Part shown: positions 11,301 to 21,600 of the stretch, piece after piece | How positions within the stretch are numbered: position 1 is the first letter of the stretch | Layout: each line of letters begins with the position of its first letter | Source of the DNA: Nocardiopsis sp. JB363 | Lineage (GTDB): Bacteria; Actinomycetota; Actinomycetes; Streptosporangiales; Streptosporangiaceae | Reading direction: 5' to 3' | DNA length: 64,000 nucleotides | Assembly: GCF_900143625.1 (NCBI RefSeq) | Contig: NZ_FRFF01000006.1 | Span: 33,382 to 97,381, forward strand | Notes under the pieces: generated by a model | The model's input: only the letters and a program-made list of their open reading frames with translations | Databases searched by the model: none | Told to the model about the DNA's origin: nothing | Translations under genes and position numbers: made by a program

Positions 11301-14300
11301 GGGCCGACTCCGAGGAGCTTCTCGCCCTCGACACTGTTGACGCCGACGCGTACGACCGGGTTGAAGGGCACCTGACCGCACTGGCCGCGGCGCGGCTCCA
11401 AGGCGTGCGCGACGTCGCCCCCGCGGCGCGGCGACACGTGGCTGCCCTGCGCGCGGTCACCGCAGAATTCGCCGCCGGGGGGACGGTCGCGGGGCCCGAG
11501 GACATGGATGTGCCCGCGGTGCCGCCGCTCGCATGCCGGCTCGATCTCGCCCGCGCCTGCGCGGAGCGCGTCGCCGAGTACGCGTCCGGAGCGCTCACCG
11601 CGCACGACGTCGTCTTCCCCGTGGGCGAACCGGACATGCTCGCGCGTTTCTACCACGAAGAGCCCTTCAACGACCGGGCGCAGCGCGTACTCGCCGACGA
11701 GGTCCTCCGGCTGGCGGAGGAGCGCCGACGGGAAGGCCGCCCGGCCCTGACGATCCTGGAGGTGGGGGCGGGCACCGGCAGCACCACGACGCACGTCGTC
11801 GAGCGGCTGCGCGACGCCGGACTGGGCGTCCGCTACCACGTCACTGATGTGTCCGACCGTCTGCTGGACCAGGCGAGGGACCGGATCGGGACGTACGGGG
11901 TGACCTACTCCCGGCTTGACCTCGGCGCACCCGGCGACCTCGCCCGCTACGGGGAGGTCGACGTGGTCGTCGCGGGCAACGTGCTGCACGCGGTGCCCGA
12001 CCTGGACGCAGTGCTCGGCCGCTTGCGCGCCCTCCTGAGGCCGGACGGGGTCTTGCTGCTGAGCGAACTCGTCCGCACCTCGGTGTTCCACACGATCGTC
12101 TTCGGCATGTTCGACGCCTGGTGGCCGGAGGGCGACGAGGCGCGCCGACAGCCGCACTCGCCGCTCTTGGACGCCGCCGCGTGGCGGGACCGGCTCGGTG
12201 CCGTCGGGTTCGGTCCGGTGCACGCGACCGGTATCGGACCGCGCGGTGGCCGGGCGGTACAGGCCGTCCTACTGGCCCTGAAAGGCCCGACGACGCCCCC
12301 ACCGATACGCATCCCCTCGGGAGGAGACATGAAGGACGCCGAACCGGATCAGAGAGCGGATCCCGGCCGACGGGCCGATCCTCGGAGCGCCGGTGCGAGC
12401 GCCGGTCCCGACGTGCGGGCGTGGGTCCGGGGAACCATCGTGCGCGTCACGACGGACACGCTCGGGATGGCGGGGGACGAGTTCGCCACCGACACTCCGT
12501 TCGCGACGATCGGTGTGGACTCGCTGGTGGGCGTCGAACTCGTCGGGGCGATCGGTGGCGAACTCGGGGTTCGGTTGAAGACGCTCGTGGTGTTCGACCA
12601 TCCGACCGTCGATCGGCTCGCGGATCACATCGTTGACGTGCACGCTGATGAGCTTCGGCCTCCCGGGCGGGAACCAGCGGCCGCGTCGCCCGACCTCGCA
12701 CCGGTGCACCCACAGGTGACCATCGAGCCGCACACGGACGGAACTGTGTCCGCTCGCGCCGTCGTCTTCGACGCGCCTGGTGACGTCGGCGACCTGACCG
12801 TGCGCGGAATCGAGGTCCGATCGCCCGGTGAGGGCGAGATCGAGGTGGTGGTCGCGGCGTTCCCGGTGAACTTCTCCGACGGCCTCGTCGCACGTGGCTT
12901 GTATCCGATGATGCCGGACTTTCCTGTGGTGCCCGGGGTCGAGCTGTCGGGCACCGTGTCGCGTGTGGGCCCTGGTGTGGATACCTTCGCGCCGGGCGAT
13001 GCCGTGCTCGCGCTCACCCCGCCGGAGATGGGCGGCCAGGCCACGTCGGTCATCGTCGACACCGACTTCGTGGTGCGCAAGCCCGCCGGAGTGTCGCACG
13101 AGGACGCCTGTGGGCTGCCCGCCGCCCACCTCGCGATGAGCCTCGCGCTCGACACCGCCGGGCTGCGCGCGGGCGAGACGGTGGTCATCACCGGTGCGGC
13201 CGGCAACAACGGTCTGGTCGCGGTCCAGTTGGCCCGCGGCCGCGATGCGCGGGTCATCGGGACCGCGGGCTCCCCGGCCAAGGTCGAGTACCTGCGCTCG
13301 CTCGGGGTCGAGGCGTTGAACTACGCCGAGGACGACCTGCCCGCCAGGCTCCGGGAACTGACCGGTGGCGCGGAGACCGGGGCGGACGTCGTCATCAACA
13401 CCCTCGGCGGCGAGGCGATCCAGCAGGCCATGCGGCTCGTCGGCCCGGGAGGGCGCTACGTCGAGACGGCTGTTTTCGGGCTGCGCGCCACCGGACCGCT
13501 GGACTTGTCGGCTTTTGTCCACAACCAGTCGTTCCACAGCCTCAACGCCAAGAAGTACTTCCTCGACCACCCGAAGCGGCGCGCGGAGTACCTCGCACGC
13601 TTCGCCGACGACCTCGCCTCCGGCGCGGTCCGGGCCACCACTGCGGCCGTCTACGACTTCGCCGACGTGCGCGAGGCGTACCTGTACAAGCAGGACCGTG
13701 CGCTGATCGGCCGCGTGGTCGTGCGGATGGACGAGGCTCCCGCCGCGGCGGTGCCCGTTCCGGCGCGGGAATCCGCGGCGGCCGCCTTACCCGACACACG
13801 ACGCGACGACATCGCCATCGTCGGCATGTCCGCGCGGTATGCGGGCGCGCGCGACCCCGACGAGCTATGGGAGCTGCTGGCTTCGGGCCGGGACGTGTGC
13901 ACCACCGTTCCGGATGGACGGTGGGACCGCGTCCGTTACGTCAGCGCCGACCGCGACCGGTTGGATACGACCTACTGCGACCACGGCTACTTCGTCGACG
14001 GCATCGACGAGTTCGATGCGTCGTTCTTCGGGATGTCCTCGCACGAGGCCGCGCAGACCGACCCGCAGCAGAGGGTCTTCCTCCAGGAGGCATGGAGGGC
14101 GTTGGAGGTCGCGGGCATGACCCGGAGCCGGGCGCGCGCCGCGCGCGTGGGCGTCTTCGCAGGGGCGGGACCGAGCGGCTACGAGAAGCGCATGGACGCC
14201 ACCGGAGCCGTGCGCCGGGCGCAGTCCTTCTGGGGCAATGACTCGTCCGTTCTCGCCTCCCGCATCTCCTACGTTCTGGACCTGTCCGGGCCCAGCGTAT

Positions 14301-15649
14301 CGATCAACACCGCGTGCTCGTCGTCACTGGTCGCGATCCACACGGCCTGCCGGTCGATCGTGGACGGGGACTGCGACACGGCGCTGGCCGGAGGTGTCTT
14401 CCTCATGCTCGACCCGCAGTACCTCGTCGTGGCGTCCAACGGCGGGATGCTGGCGCCGGATGGCAGGTGCAAGACCTTCGCCGCCACCGCCGACGGGTTC
14501 GGTCCGGGGGAGGGAGCAGGGGTCGTCGTGCTCCGTCGCCTGTCCGACGCCCTGCGCGATGGCGACCACGTGTGGGGCGTCATCCGGGGGTCGGCGATCA
14601 ACCAGGACGGCCGGACCAACGGCATCACGGCCCCGAGCGGGACGGCGCAGACCGCCGTTGTGCGCGCCGCGCACGCCAGGGCGGGGGTCGATGCGCGCTC
14701 CATCGGCTACGTCGAGGCGCACGGCACCGGGACACGGCTCGGCGACCCGATCGAGATCGAGGCGCTGACCAACGCGTTCGGGGCGGGGCCGGACCACGGT
14801 TCGGCTGGTGGTACGGCATCGGGCAGTGCTGCCCAGTGCCTGGTCGGGTCGGCCAAGACCGTCATCGGGCACACCGCCGCCGCAGCGGGCGTGGCCGGCG
14901 TCATCAAGGTGTGCCTGGCCTTTGACCGCGGAGAGGTTCCCGTGTCGCCGAACGGTGAGCCGGGCAACCCGCTCATCGATTTCGACGGCGGCCCGTTCCG
15001 CGTCGCGCGGGGCGAGCAGTGGCCGTCCGCAGGACCGCGACGGGCAGGGGTGAGCAGCTTCGGGTTCAGCGGCACGAACGCGCACGCGGTCCTAGAGGAG
15101 TCGGTCCCGCGCCCGGCAGTGGCCGGAGCGCCCGGACCATGGTTGTTCCCGGTCACCGCCGAGGAGCCGGACCTGCTCCGGGCCCGGCTGGACGCGCTGG
15201 CGGCGTGGCTGGGTGCGCGGGGAGGGCGGTACGTGCTCGCCGACATCGCGCACACCCTCCAGAGCCGTCGAGACCACGGGCCGGTGCGCTGTGCGGTCGG
15301 TGCGGGCTCGGTCGACGAACTGGTCGCGGTGCTCGGCACCGTGGGTGAGGGGGAGGTGCGGATTCCCGCAGGGCTTGCCGGTGCCGAACCCGCGGTCCGG
15401 CGCTTCATCGCGGACGCGGACGAACCCTGGCCCGAGGCCGAGCGGACCGAGGGTCAAGCGGTTCCGGTGCCCGCCCGGCCGCTGCGTCGGGAGCGGTACT
15501 GGTTCCCGGAGGACGCGCAGTGGCACCGCCACCGAGGCGGGGTCCCCGAGGAGGAACAGTCGGATCGCCTGGAGGTGCTGGTGGACCGGATGCTGGCCGG
15601 AGAGATCGACGAGGACGAGGTACTGAGCATGTTTGGGGACTTGCGGTGA
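8354..15649 (+). CDS. Trans-AT polyketide synthase (FSD with ACP-like insert, DH-KR-MT-ACP-ER-KS)
   Basis: 2431 aa. The ATG overlaps the upstream stop (ATGA) and has a good ribosome site, AGGAGGG, six bases upstream. The N-terminus is the flanking subdomain of the KS that ends the previous protein, with a degenerate ACP-like segment (about 40-112). Then: DH (His276 in HVVDGMPTLP, Asp435 in LDAALQ); KR (about 739-977, GGLGGIG, LDD motif, NYAAAS at the Tyr site); C-methyltransferase (about 1085-1315, LEVGAGTGSTT SAM loop); ACP with Ser1390; an enoylreductase-like MDR domain (about 1456-1795, VNFSDGLVARGLYP and GAAGNNGLVAVQLA); KS (Cys1988, His2123). The complete set DH-KR-MT-ER predicts an alpha-methylated, fully reduced unit. 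The ER lies after the ACP, unlike the canonical cis-AT order. The C-terminus ends in a short helix, RMLAGEIDEDEVLSMF, probably a docking element for the next protein, which supplies the ACP of the final KS. Confidence 0.94.
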   Translation: MKPTLRLAGTVRVVPLSAMNEEALWRRAEDLLAALQGSVGVPWEETARVLADDLGCAVADLPEDEPLVDLGVSPAALASLVHGVERAVAALGRGSLGRLTITDLRRALAGPVDRPEVALEDVAFTLACGRDPMPRRLAVVAGTVGQLRDRIAGWLAGRAPEGVHTGVAEAMEGAAPTSPEELAAFWARGGLVDWDAMFAGDPVRRLSLPTYRFAARRHWVEAPEGTPPVVNAPEILGKGGAVAADQPSEALVEKRPSGGAPARWVVAPGDAAVREHVVDGMPTLPGVVHLSRMYAAAQAYTTGLSEVREVVWVRTATVPQDGLGLAVSCVSEGAGVRTAITAGLGGPDAQAMLSEGTWSAPEAVAERRIDVTAALAACAETHDADDFYRALAARGLGYGPLYRGVRELHVAEDRVVAEFASERGVDEVLDPTVLDAALQSVAGLHLAETARSGGTVLPFALDRFTLRTGLPARGWIVTRRLGECYDLDITDQDGVVAAEVRGLRVRRRPDPATGARVAHATLATDGSAAGDASGPITALPRWVPAAKPSGPAARGGTALVIAGRGVSDSVVDELMARYSGTTALARPGTADVPSGPWEDVWFLIGAPGTPGTSGAGAGSASQTVVDAFRTVRALIDYGVLSAAVRFTVVLPDIFGIQGHIPEHPLAAGVLGLVRSLSREVHGPETRCVSVGGPLDDALLDRVAQEPPLESGHDVVLTSDGRHVRELIPIDLRSSDGSAFRDGGRYVITGGLGGIGFELARYLCRRHHARVVLTGRRAADTGVRERLAELDSLGGRVEYRAVDAADAPAMRALLTDLRRDGQLHGVVHSAFVLDDAILERQTKERFTAALRPKIDGTAHLLDALVGERPDFVLIMGSTQSFVGAPGQANYAAASTGMDALALWGRRALGLPVRVVHWSHWGSVGAVARPGYAASLGAAGWRPIETAEGMDLLERFLATDLPCLVGAKAEPSTLEMIGLRADSGRADSEELLALDTVDADAYDRVEGHLTALAAARLQGVRDVAPAARRHVAALRAVTAEFAAGGTVAGPEDMDVPAVPPLACRLDLARACAERVAEYASGALTAHDVVFPVGEPDMLARFYHEEPFNDRAQRVLADEVLRLAEERRREGRPALTILEVGAGTGSTTTHVVERLRDAGLGVRYHVTDVSDRLLDQARDRIGTYGVTYSRLDLGAPGDLARYGEVDVVVAGNVLHAVPDLDAVLGRLRALLRPDGVLLLSELVRTSVFHTIVFGMFDAWWPEGDEARRQPHSPLLDAAAWRDRLGAVGFGPVHATGIGPRGGRAVQAVLLALKGPTTPPPIRIPSGGDMKDAEPDQRADPGRRADPRSAGASAGPDVRAWVRGTIVRVTTDTLGMAGDEFATDTPFATIGVDSLVGVELVGAIGGELGVRLKTLVVFDHPTVDRLADHIVDVHADELRPPGREPAAASPDLAPVHPQVTIEPHTDGTVSARAVVFDAPGDVGDLTVRGIEVRSPGEGEIEVVVAAFPVNFSDGLVARGLYPMMPDFPVVPGVELSGTVSRVGPGVDTFAPGDAVLALTPPEMGGQATSVIVDTDFVVRKPAGVSHEDACGLPAAHLAMSLALDTAGLRAGETVVITGAAGNNGLVAVQLARGRDARVIGTAGSPAKVEYLRSLGVEALNYAEDDLPARLRELTGGAETGADVVINTLGGEAIQQAMRLVGPGGRYVETAVFGLRATGPLDLSAFVHNQSFHSLNAKKYFLDHPKRRAEYLARFADDLASGAVRATTAAVYDFADVREAYLYKQDRALIGRVVVRMDEAPAAAVPVPARESAAAALPDTRRDDIAIVGMSARYAGARDPDELWELLASGRDVCTTVPDGRWDRVRYVSADRDRLDTTYCDHGYFVDGIDEFDASFFGMSSHEAAQTDPQQRVFLQEAWRALEVAGMTRSRARAARVGVFAGAGPSGYEKRMDATGAVRRAQSFWGNDSSVLASRISYVLDLSGPSVSINTACSSSLVAIHTACRSIVDGDCDTALAGGVFLMLDPQYLVVASNGGMLAPDGRCKTFAATADGFGPGEGAGVVVLRRLSDALRDGDHVWGVIRGSAINQDGRTNGITAPSGTAQTAVVRAAHARAGVDARSIGYVEAHGTGTRLGDPIEIEALTNAFGAGPDHGSAGGTASGSAAQCLVGSAKTVIGHTAAAAGVAGVIKVCLAFDRGEVPVSPNGEPGNPLIDFDGGPFRVARGEQWPSAGPRRAGVSSFGFSGTNAHAVLEESVPRPAVAGAPGPWLFPVTAEEPDLLRARLDALAAWLGARGGRYVLADIAHTLQSRRDHGPVRCAVGAGSVDELVAVLGTVGEGEVRIPAGLAGAEPAVRRFIADADEPWPEAERTEGQAVPVPARPLRRERYWFPEDAQWHRHRGGVPEEEQSDRLEVLVDRMLAGEIDEDEVLSMFGDLR
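8475..8690 (+). other. ACP-like segment without carrier serine, inside KS flanking subdomain (copy 1)
   Basis: Lies in the second polyketide synthase gene, between the start of the flanking subdomain (VVPLSAMNEEAL) and its conserved second half (DVAFTLACGR). It resembles an ACP in length and in the pattern ETARVLADDLGC...LVDLGVSPAALASLV, but the usual G-x-D-S reads GVSP: residues 73-74 are Ser-Pro in place of Asp-Ser. It therefore cannot carry phosphopantetheine in the normal way. Its KS is on the preceding polypeptide. The domain identity is an inference from pattern. Confidence 0.5.
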
Positions 15650-18600
15650 ACGAACCGGTGCGCACACGCGCTGTACTGGCGGCGTTGCGGGAGGGAAACC
15701 TTTCGCGCGAGGAAGGGCTGGCGCTCCTACGCCGGGCCCGGGAGTCCGGTGCGGAACCCGTGGAAGTACGAAAGCCCGACCCGGCCCCGACCGCATCGGA
15801 GCCCGCGGACAAAGGGGCGGCCGGTACAGCGCTGATGGAGGACACCGGGGTCGCCGAGGCCGTCGGGGCGCTCCTCACCGAGTGCATCGCCCGGCACACG
15901 GGTACCCCGGAGCAGCGGATCGTCTCCGACGCCCCGTTCGAGCGCTACGGGTTCGACTCCGTCATGGCGATCGGTGTCGTCAACGACCTCGAACCCGTTT
16001 TCGGGCCGCAGCCGCCCACCTTGCTCTTCGAGGTCCGCACTCTCGCCGAACTCGCAGCACACCTCATCACACGGCACCCGGAGGCGGCTTCCCGGCTCAG
16101 CCGGACCACAGCCACCTCCCAGGTCACGGTCCCCGCGCAGATCACGGCCGAACCCCTTCCGGCGACACCCCGACCCGCGTCGGTGGAGCGTCCGACAACC
16201 CCCAGGGCGGACGATCGCGGTGACCGGGAAATCGCTGTCGTCGGCATCAGTGGGCGTTTCCCCCAAGCGGACGACGTCGACACCTTCTGGGCCAACTTGC
16301 GCGACGCCCGGGACTGTATCGAGGAGGTTCCGGCCGACCGCTGGGACCACTCCCGGGTGTTCGACCCGGAACCCGGTCGCGCGGGCCGGAGCTACAGCCG
16401 CTGGGGCGGCTTCCTCAGCGACGTCGACCGGTTCGACCACGCGTTCTTCCGCATCTCACCGCGCCAGGCCGCCTTCATGGATCCGCAGGAGCGGCTACTG
16501 CTCCAGGAGGTCTGGCACGCCCTGGAGGACGCGGGCACCTCCGCCGGATCGCTGGCCGGGCGGCGCGTCGGTGTCTATGTGGGGGTCATGTACTCCCAGT
16601 ACCAGCTGTGGGGCATGGGCGGATCGCCCTACGAAGGCGACTACCTCGGCTCGTCGTACGCCTCCATTGCCAACCGCGTCTCGCACTACTTCGACTTGCG
16701 CGGGCCCAGCATCGCGCTGGACACGATGTGCTCCTCGTCGCTGACGGGGCTCCATCTCGCGACCGAGGCACTGCGAGCGGGCAGTATCGACGCGGCCGTC
16801 GTCGCTGGGGTCAACCTGACTCTGCACCCCCGAAAGCATGTCGACCTCAGCCAAGGCCGGTTCGCCTCCACGGACGGCCGGTGCCGCGCCTTCGGCACGG
16901 GCGGCGACGGCTACGTGCCCGGCGAGGCCGTGGTCGCGACCCTGCTCAAGCGTCGCGAGGATGCCGAGCGCGACGGCGACCGGATCTGGGCGACCGTGCT
17001 CGGCAGTGCGGTCAGCCATGGCGGTCGGACCAACGGCTACACCACGCCCAACCCCGACGACCAGGCGCGTGTGATGCGGGAAGCCATGGCCGATGCCGGG
17101 GTGGAGCCCGCCGACATCTCCTACATAGAGGCTCACGGCACCGGGACGATACTGGGGGACTCCATCGAGACCCGTTCACTCGGCGCGGTGCTCGCCGGGT
17201 CGGAGAAACGGCCGCGTACCATGCCGTGCCCGGTCGGCGCGGTCAAGTCCAACGTCGGCCACTGCGAGGCGTCAGCGGGCATCGTTGGTCTGGTGAAGAC
17301 CGTCTTGCAGCTGCGCCACGGTGAGCTGGTGCCGTCGCTGCACTCGGAACGGCTCAACCCGGACCTCGACGTCCCCGACGACGTCCTGCGCATCCAGCAG
17401 GAGAACGAGGTGTGGCCGCGTACCGGAGACCGGTCGAGGCTGGCAGGGGTCAGCTCCTTCGGCGCAGGCGGCGCGAGCGCGCACGTGGTCGTCGCCGAGG
17501 CGCCGGCCGAACCCGTGCGCGACGACCCGCAGGACCGCGAGTACGCGCTGCCGCTCTCCGCCGGCTCCGAGGACTCGTTGCGGGCCACTGCGGCCGGCCT
17601 GCGCCGACACCTGCGCGAGCACCGGTCACGCCTCGACGACGTCGAGTTCACGCTCGTGCGTGGGCGGGAGCACCTGGAGTACCGGTGCGCGGTGGTCGCC
17701 TCCTCCGTCGAGGAGGCGGTCGAGCGGCTCGGCCGGGTCGAGGCGGCGGGGGCCGTCGACACCGGCGGCCACGGCGGTGCGCAGGAGACCTGGGTGCGCT
17801 CCTGGTGTGCCGGGGGCCCCGGGGTGGAGGCGCCGAACTGGGACCTGGCGGGCCGACCGGTCCGCCTGCCCGGCTACGTCTTCGCGCGCCATCGCCACTG
17901 GCCGGAGGCGGCGGACGCCGCGGTGGGCGGTCGGCGCGTGCGCGTGACACGTGAGACGTCCGTCAACGCGGACCACACCGTGTTGGGCGAGTGCGTGATG
18001 CCCGCGGCGGCGATGATCGAACTGGTGGGGTCGCTGGCTGGGGGAGACCCGGTCTTGGAGTCGTGCGCCTGGCCGGAACCCCTGCGGGTCCCGCAGGAGG
18101 GCGTCGAGGTCGACGTCGCCATCGACGGCAGTGCGTCCGAGGGGGTGTTCTCTGTGCGGACCGTCGACGGCGGCCGCCTCCTGTGCGAGGGGCGGTTGCG
18201 CGCGAGCGACGGCGCGCTCGCGAGGACGGAGCCCATCGATCCGGGTGCTTCCCGCTGGTCGGACGCGGAGGCGCATGACGGTGCCCAGTGCTACGACCAC
18301 TTTTCCGCCCTCGGCCTGGACTACGGGTCGGGTCTGCGGGTGATCGAGTCCGTGTGTACGGACGGTGCCGGCGTTCTGGGGGCTGTTCGGATCAAACCCG
18401 GTAGCTCGAACGCGGCGGCCCTCGACGGAGCGTTGCAGGCTCTTGTCGGGTTCGGCGCGCGGGCGGGTCGACTGCTGCTGCCGTTCGCGATCGGTCGGGT
18501 CGAGGTAGGCGACCGTCTGACCTCGGCGCGGTGGGTCCACGCCGAGCGGACGGGTACGACGGAGCGTGGCGGCTCGACCTACGACATCCTGCTCGCAGAC

Positions 18601-21600
18601 GCCGACGGCTTAGTCGTCGGCCGACTCGACGCCGTCACGGTGCTCCCCGTGCAGGTGACGAACCCCGACAGTGGACGTGCCGTCGCAACCTCGCACGCCG
18701 TGTCCGGCTCCGGCGCTTCACCCGTCTCCGCTGTACCTGTCGCCACTGACGCCACTACAGCCACCGACGCCACTGTGGTGTCAGCCGACTCCCCAGCCAC
18801 TGCAGCCACTCCAGCCTCAGGGACCTCTGCAGACTCCACCGACCCCGGAGGCGCCGTGCACCCGAGCCTGCGCTATCTCGCGTTCGACTGGACCGAGGAA
18901 CCGAACCGCCCGGCCGCCACGCCGCCCGGCAGGGTGCTACTGCTCGGCTCGGACGCCGGGGTGGCACGGGGCTTGGCCGCCGTGCTCACTGGGGCGGGTC
19001 GGCCCGGGGCGGTGTCGATCGCTGTTCCCACGGAGGACGGCAGCGTCGAGGTCGACGGACGCCGGGTGGCTGGTCTCTCCGAGGCGGTCGACGCGGTTGG
19101 TTCGGACATCGACACGGTCGTTGATCTCATGGCTGCCTGGCCGTCGACCGGCGCCGGCTCGGCGGAGGAGGTCGGCCGGAGGGTCGCCGCCTTCGACACG
19201 GTTGTGCGCACCGCGGTCCGCCTCCTGCACGAGGGCCCGGTGCGGTACTTCGACGTCCGCTCGACCGATGACTCGGACTCGGCGGCCGGCGCGGCCGTCC
19301 ACCGTGTCCTGGCAGTAGAGAATCCCGCCTACCGCGGCCATACCATCGTTACCGGGCCCGAACTGGGAGAACCTGGATCCGAGGCCTGGAACCGGGCCCT
19401 CGCCGACGTGCTGCTCGGCGGCCTTCCCGACAGTGCAGGGGCGGCCGGTGCGGTGCGCCTCGATGGCCGGACCCTGCACAGGCAGACCCTGCGCATGACC
19501 GCCGGGCCGGACACCGCAGACCACGACACACATCCGCTGCGCCGGGGAGGCATCTGCCTCGTCACCGGCGGACTCGGCGGGGTCGGCCGCCAACTGGCCG
19601 TCCACCTGGCCCGTACCCGCGAGGCGCGGGTGGTCGTCGTGGGCCGCCGGGCGGCCGGGGTCGAGTCGGACGCGGTGCTCCAGGAGATCCGCGACGCTGG
19701 AGGCGCCGCGGTGTACGTCAGTGCCGACTGCTCGACCGAAAACGGAGCCCGCGTGGCCGTGGACGCGGCGACCGCCGCCTTCGGTGCCCTGCACGGGGTG
19801 TTCCACCTCGCGGGCGTGCTGCGCGACGGGTTCGCGGCGCGTAAGTCGGCCGATGCCATGGCCGCTGTGCTCGCCCCCAAGGTGTGGGGCGCGGTGTACC
19901 TCGACGAGGCCACGCGGGACCTGCCGCTGGACTGCTGGGTCGTCTTCGGCTCGGCCAGCGCCTATGTCGGCGTCCCGGGCCAGATCGACTACGCGTGGGC
20001 GAACGCACAGATCACCGCCCTCACCGAGGAGCGCGCCACCGCCGTCCGGGCGGGCCAGCGCCAGGGTCGGACGCTCGTCGTGTCGTGGCCCTTGTGGACC
20101 GACGGCGGTATGACCGTGGACGCCTCCGCCGCCGAGGTCCTGCGCACGCACCTGGGTTGGGATCCCCTGACCCCGCAGACCGGGCTGGCCGCGCTGGACG
20201 ACATGCTCTGCGGCTCCGGCACGGTCCACCTCCCGGTCTACGGCGACCCGGCGGTGATCAAGGCGTGGGCGACGGACCACTGGGGCACCGCGCACGCCGC
20301 CGCGCCGGCGCCCGCGCCCGCCGCCATGAACCCGGAACCCTCTGAGCGGTCGGGATCGTCAGGCCAGGCGCCCGAGCGGGCGCCCGCTCGGTTCGTGGAA
20401 CTCGTCGGCGGTATGGTCGCCGAGGAGCTCGGCATGCGGCCGTGGGAGCTGCGGCCGGAGGCCACGTTCGAGCGGCTCGGCCTCGAATCGGTCATGGCAA
20501 TGAACCTCAGCCGTGCGCTCACCGACCGACTCGGTCAGGTTCCCGTCACCGTGTTCTTCGAGTACCGCGACGTTCGGGAGCTGTCCGACGGGCTCTGGCG
20601 CACGCACCGGGCCGCAGCGGCTTCCCTGGCGGACCCCGGCGGCGCACTGGGCGCTGGCGGCGTCCAGGAGGACGCCCGCACCGAGCCTGTCGCCCCGGCA
20701 CCGGCCCTGACCCCGGCTCCGCCGTCGGCCCAGGAACCGCCCATGGCGTCCGAGCCGCCCTCCGTTCCGGAGCCGTCCCGGTCGTACGCGGTGGTCGCCC
20801 GCGGATCGGACGAACTCCGGCGGGACACCGAGGACCCGGTCGTCATCGTCGGGGTCAGTGGACGCTACCCCCAGGCCGATGACCTGGCGGAGTACTGGTC
20901 CGTGCTGCGCTCCGGCCGCGACTGCGTGACCGAGGTCCCGTCGGACCGCTGGGACCACGCCGCTCTGTTCGACCCGGCCGTGGGCACGGTGGGCCGGACC
21001 TACGCCAAGTGGGGCGGGTTCCTGCGCGAAATCGCCGGGTTCGACTGCCGCTTCTTCAACATCGCACCCGCCGAGGCGCGGCAGCTCGACCCCCAGGAAC
21101 GCCAGTTCCTCCAGACGGCCTGGCACGCGGTCGAGGACTCCGGGCACTCCGTCGCCGAACTCGCCGGTTCGCGCACCGGCGTGTTCGCCGGGGTCATGCA
21201 CGCCCATTACCAGATGTACGGCGCCGAATCCCGGTACCGCGACTCCGGTTTCCTACCCTCCTCCCTGGGAGCCGGGGTGGCCAACCGAGTGTCCTACAGC
21301 CTCGACCTGCACGGACCGAGCATCACCGTGGACACGATGTGCTCGTCGTCGCTGACTGCCGTCCACCTCGCCTGCACGAGTATCCGGGCGGGCGAGTGCG
21401 ACGTCGCACTCGCGGGCGGCGTCAACGTCATCTCGCACCCGTACCGCTACCTCCAGATGGCACAGGGGCGCTTTGCGTCTACTGACGGCCGCTGCCGCAG
21501 CTTCGGCGCGGGCGGCGATGGTTACGTCCCAGGTGAGGGCGTCGGGGTCGTGGTGCTCAAGCGGCGCTCGGCCGCCCTACGCGACGGCGACCACGTGTAC

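Noticed and set aside
15520..15645. Upstream extension of the third synthase protein
   Set aside because: It would overlap the previous gene by 130 bases with arginine/glycine-rich sequence; the GTG at 15646 gives stop/start coupling and a docking helix.
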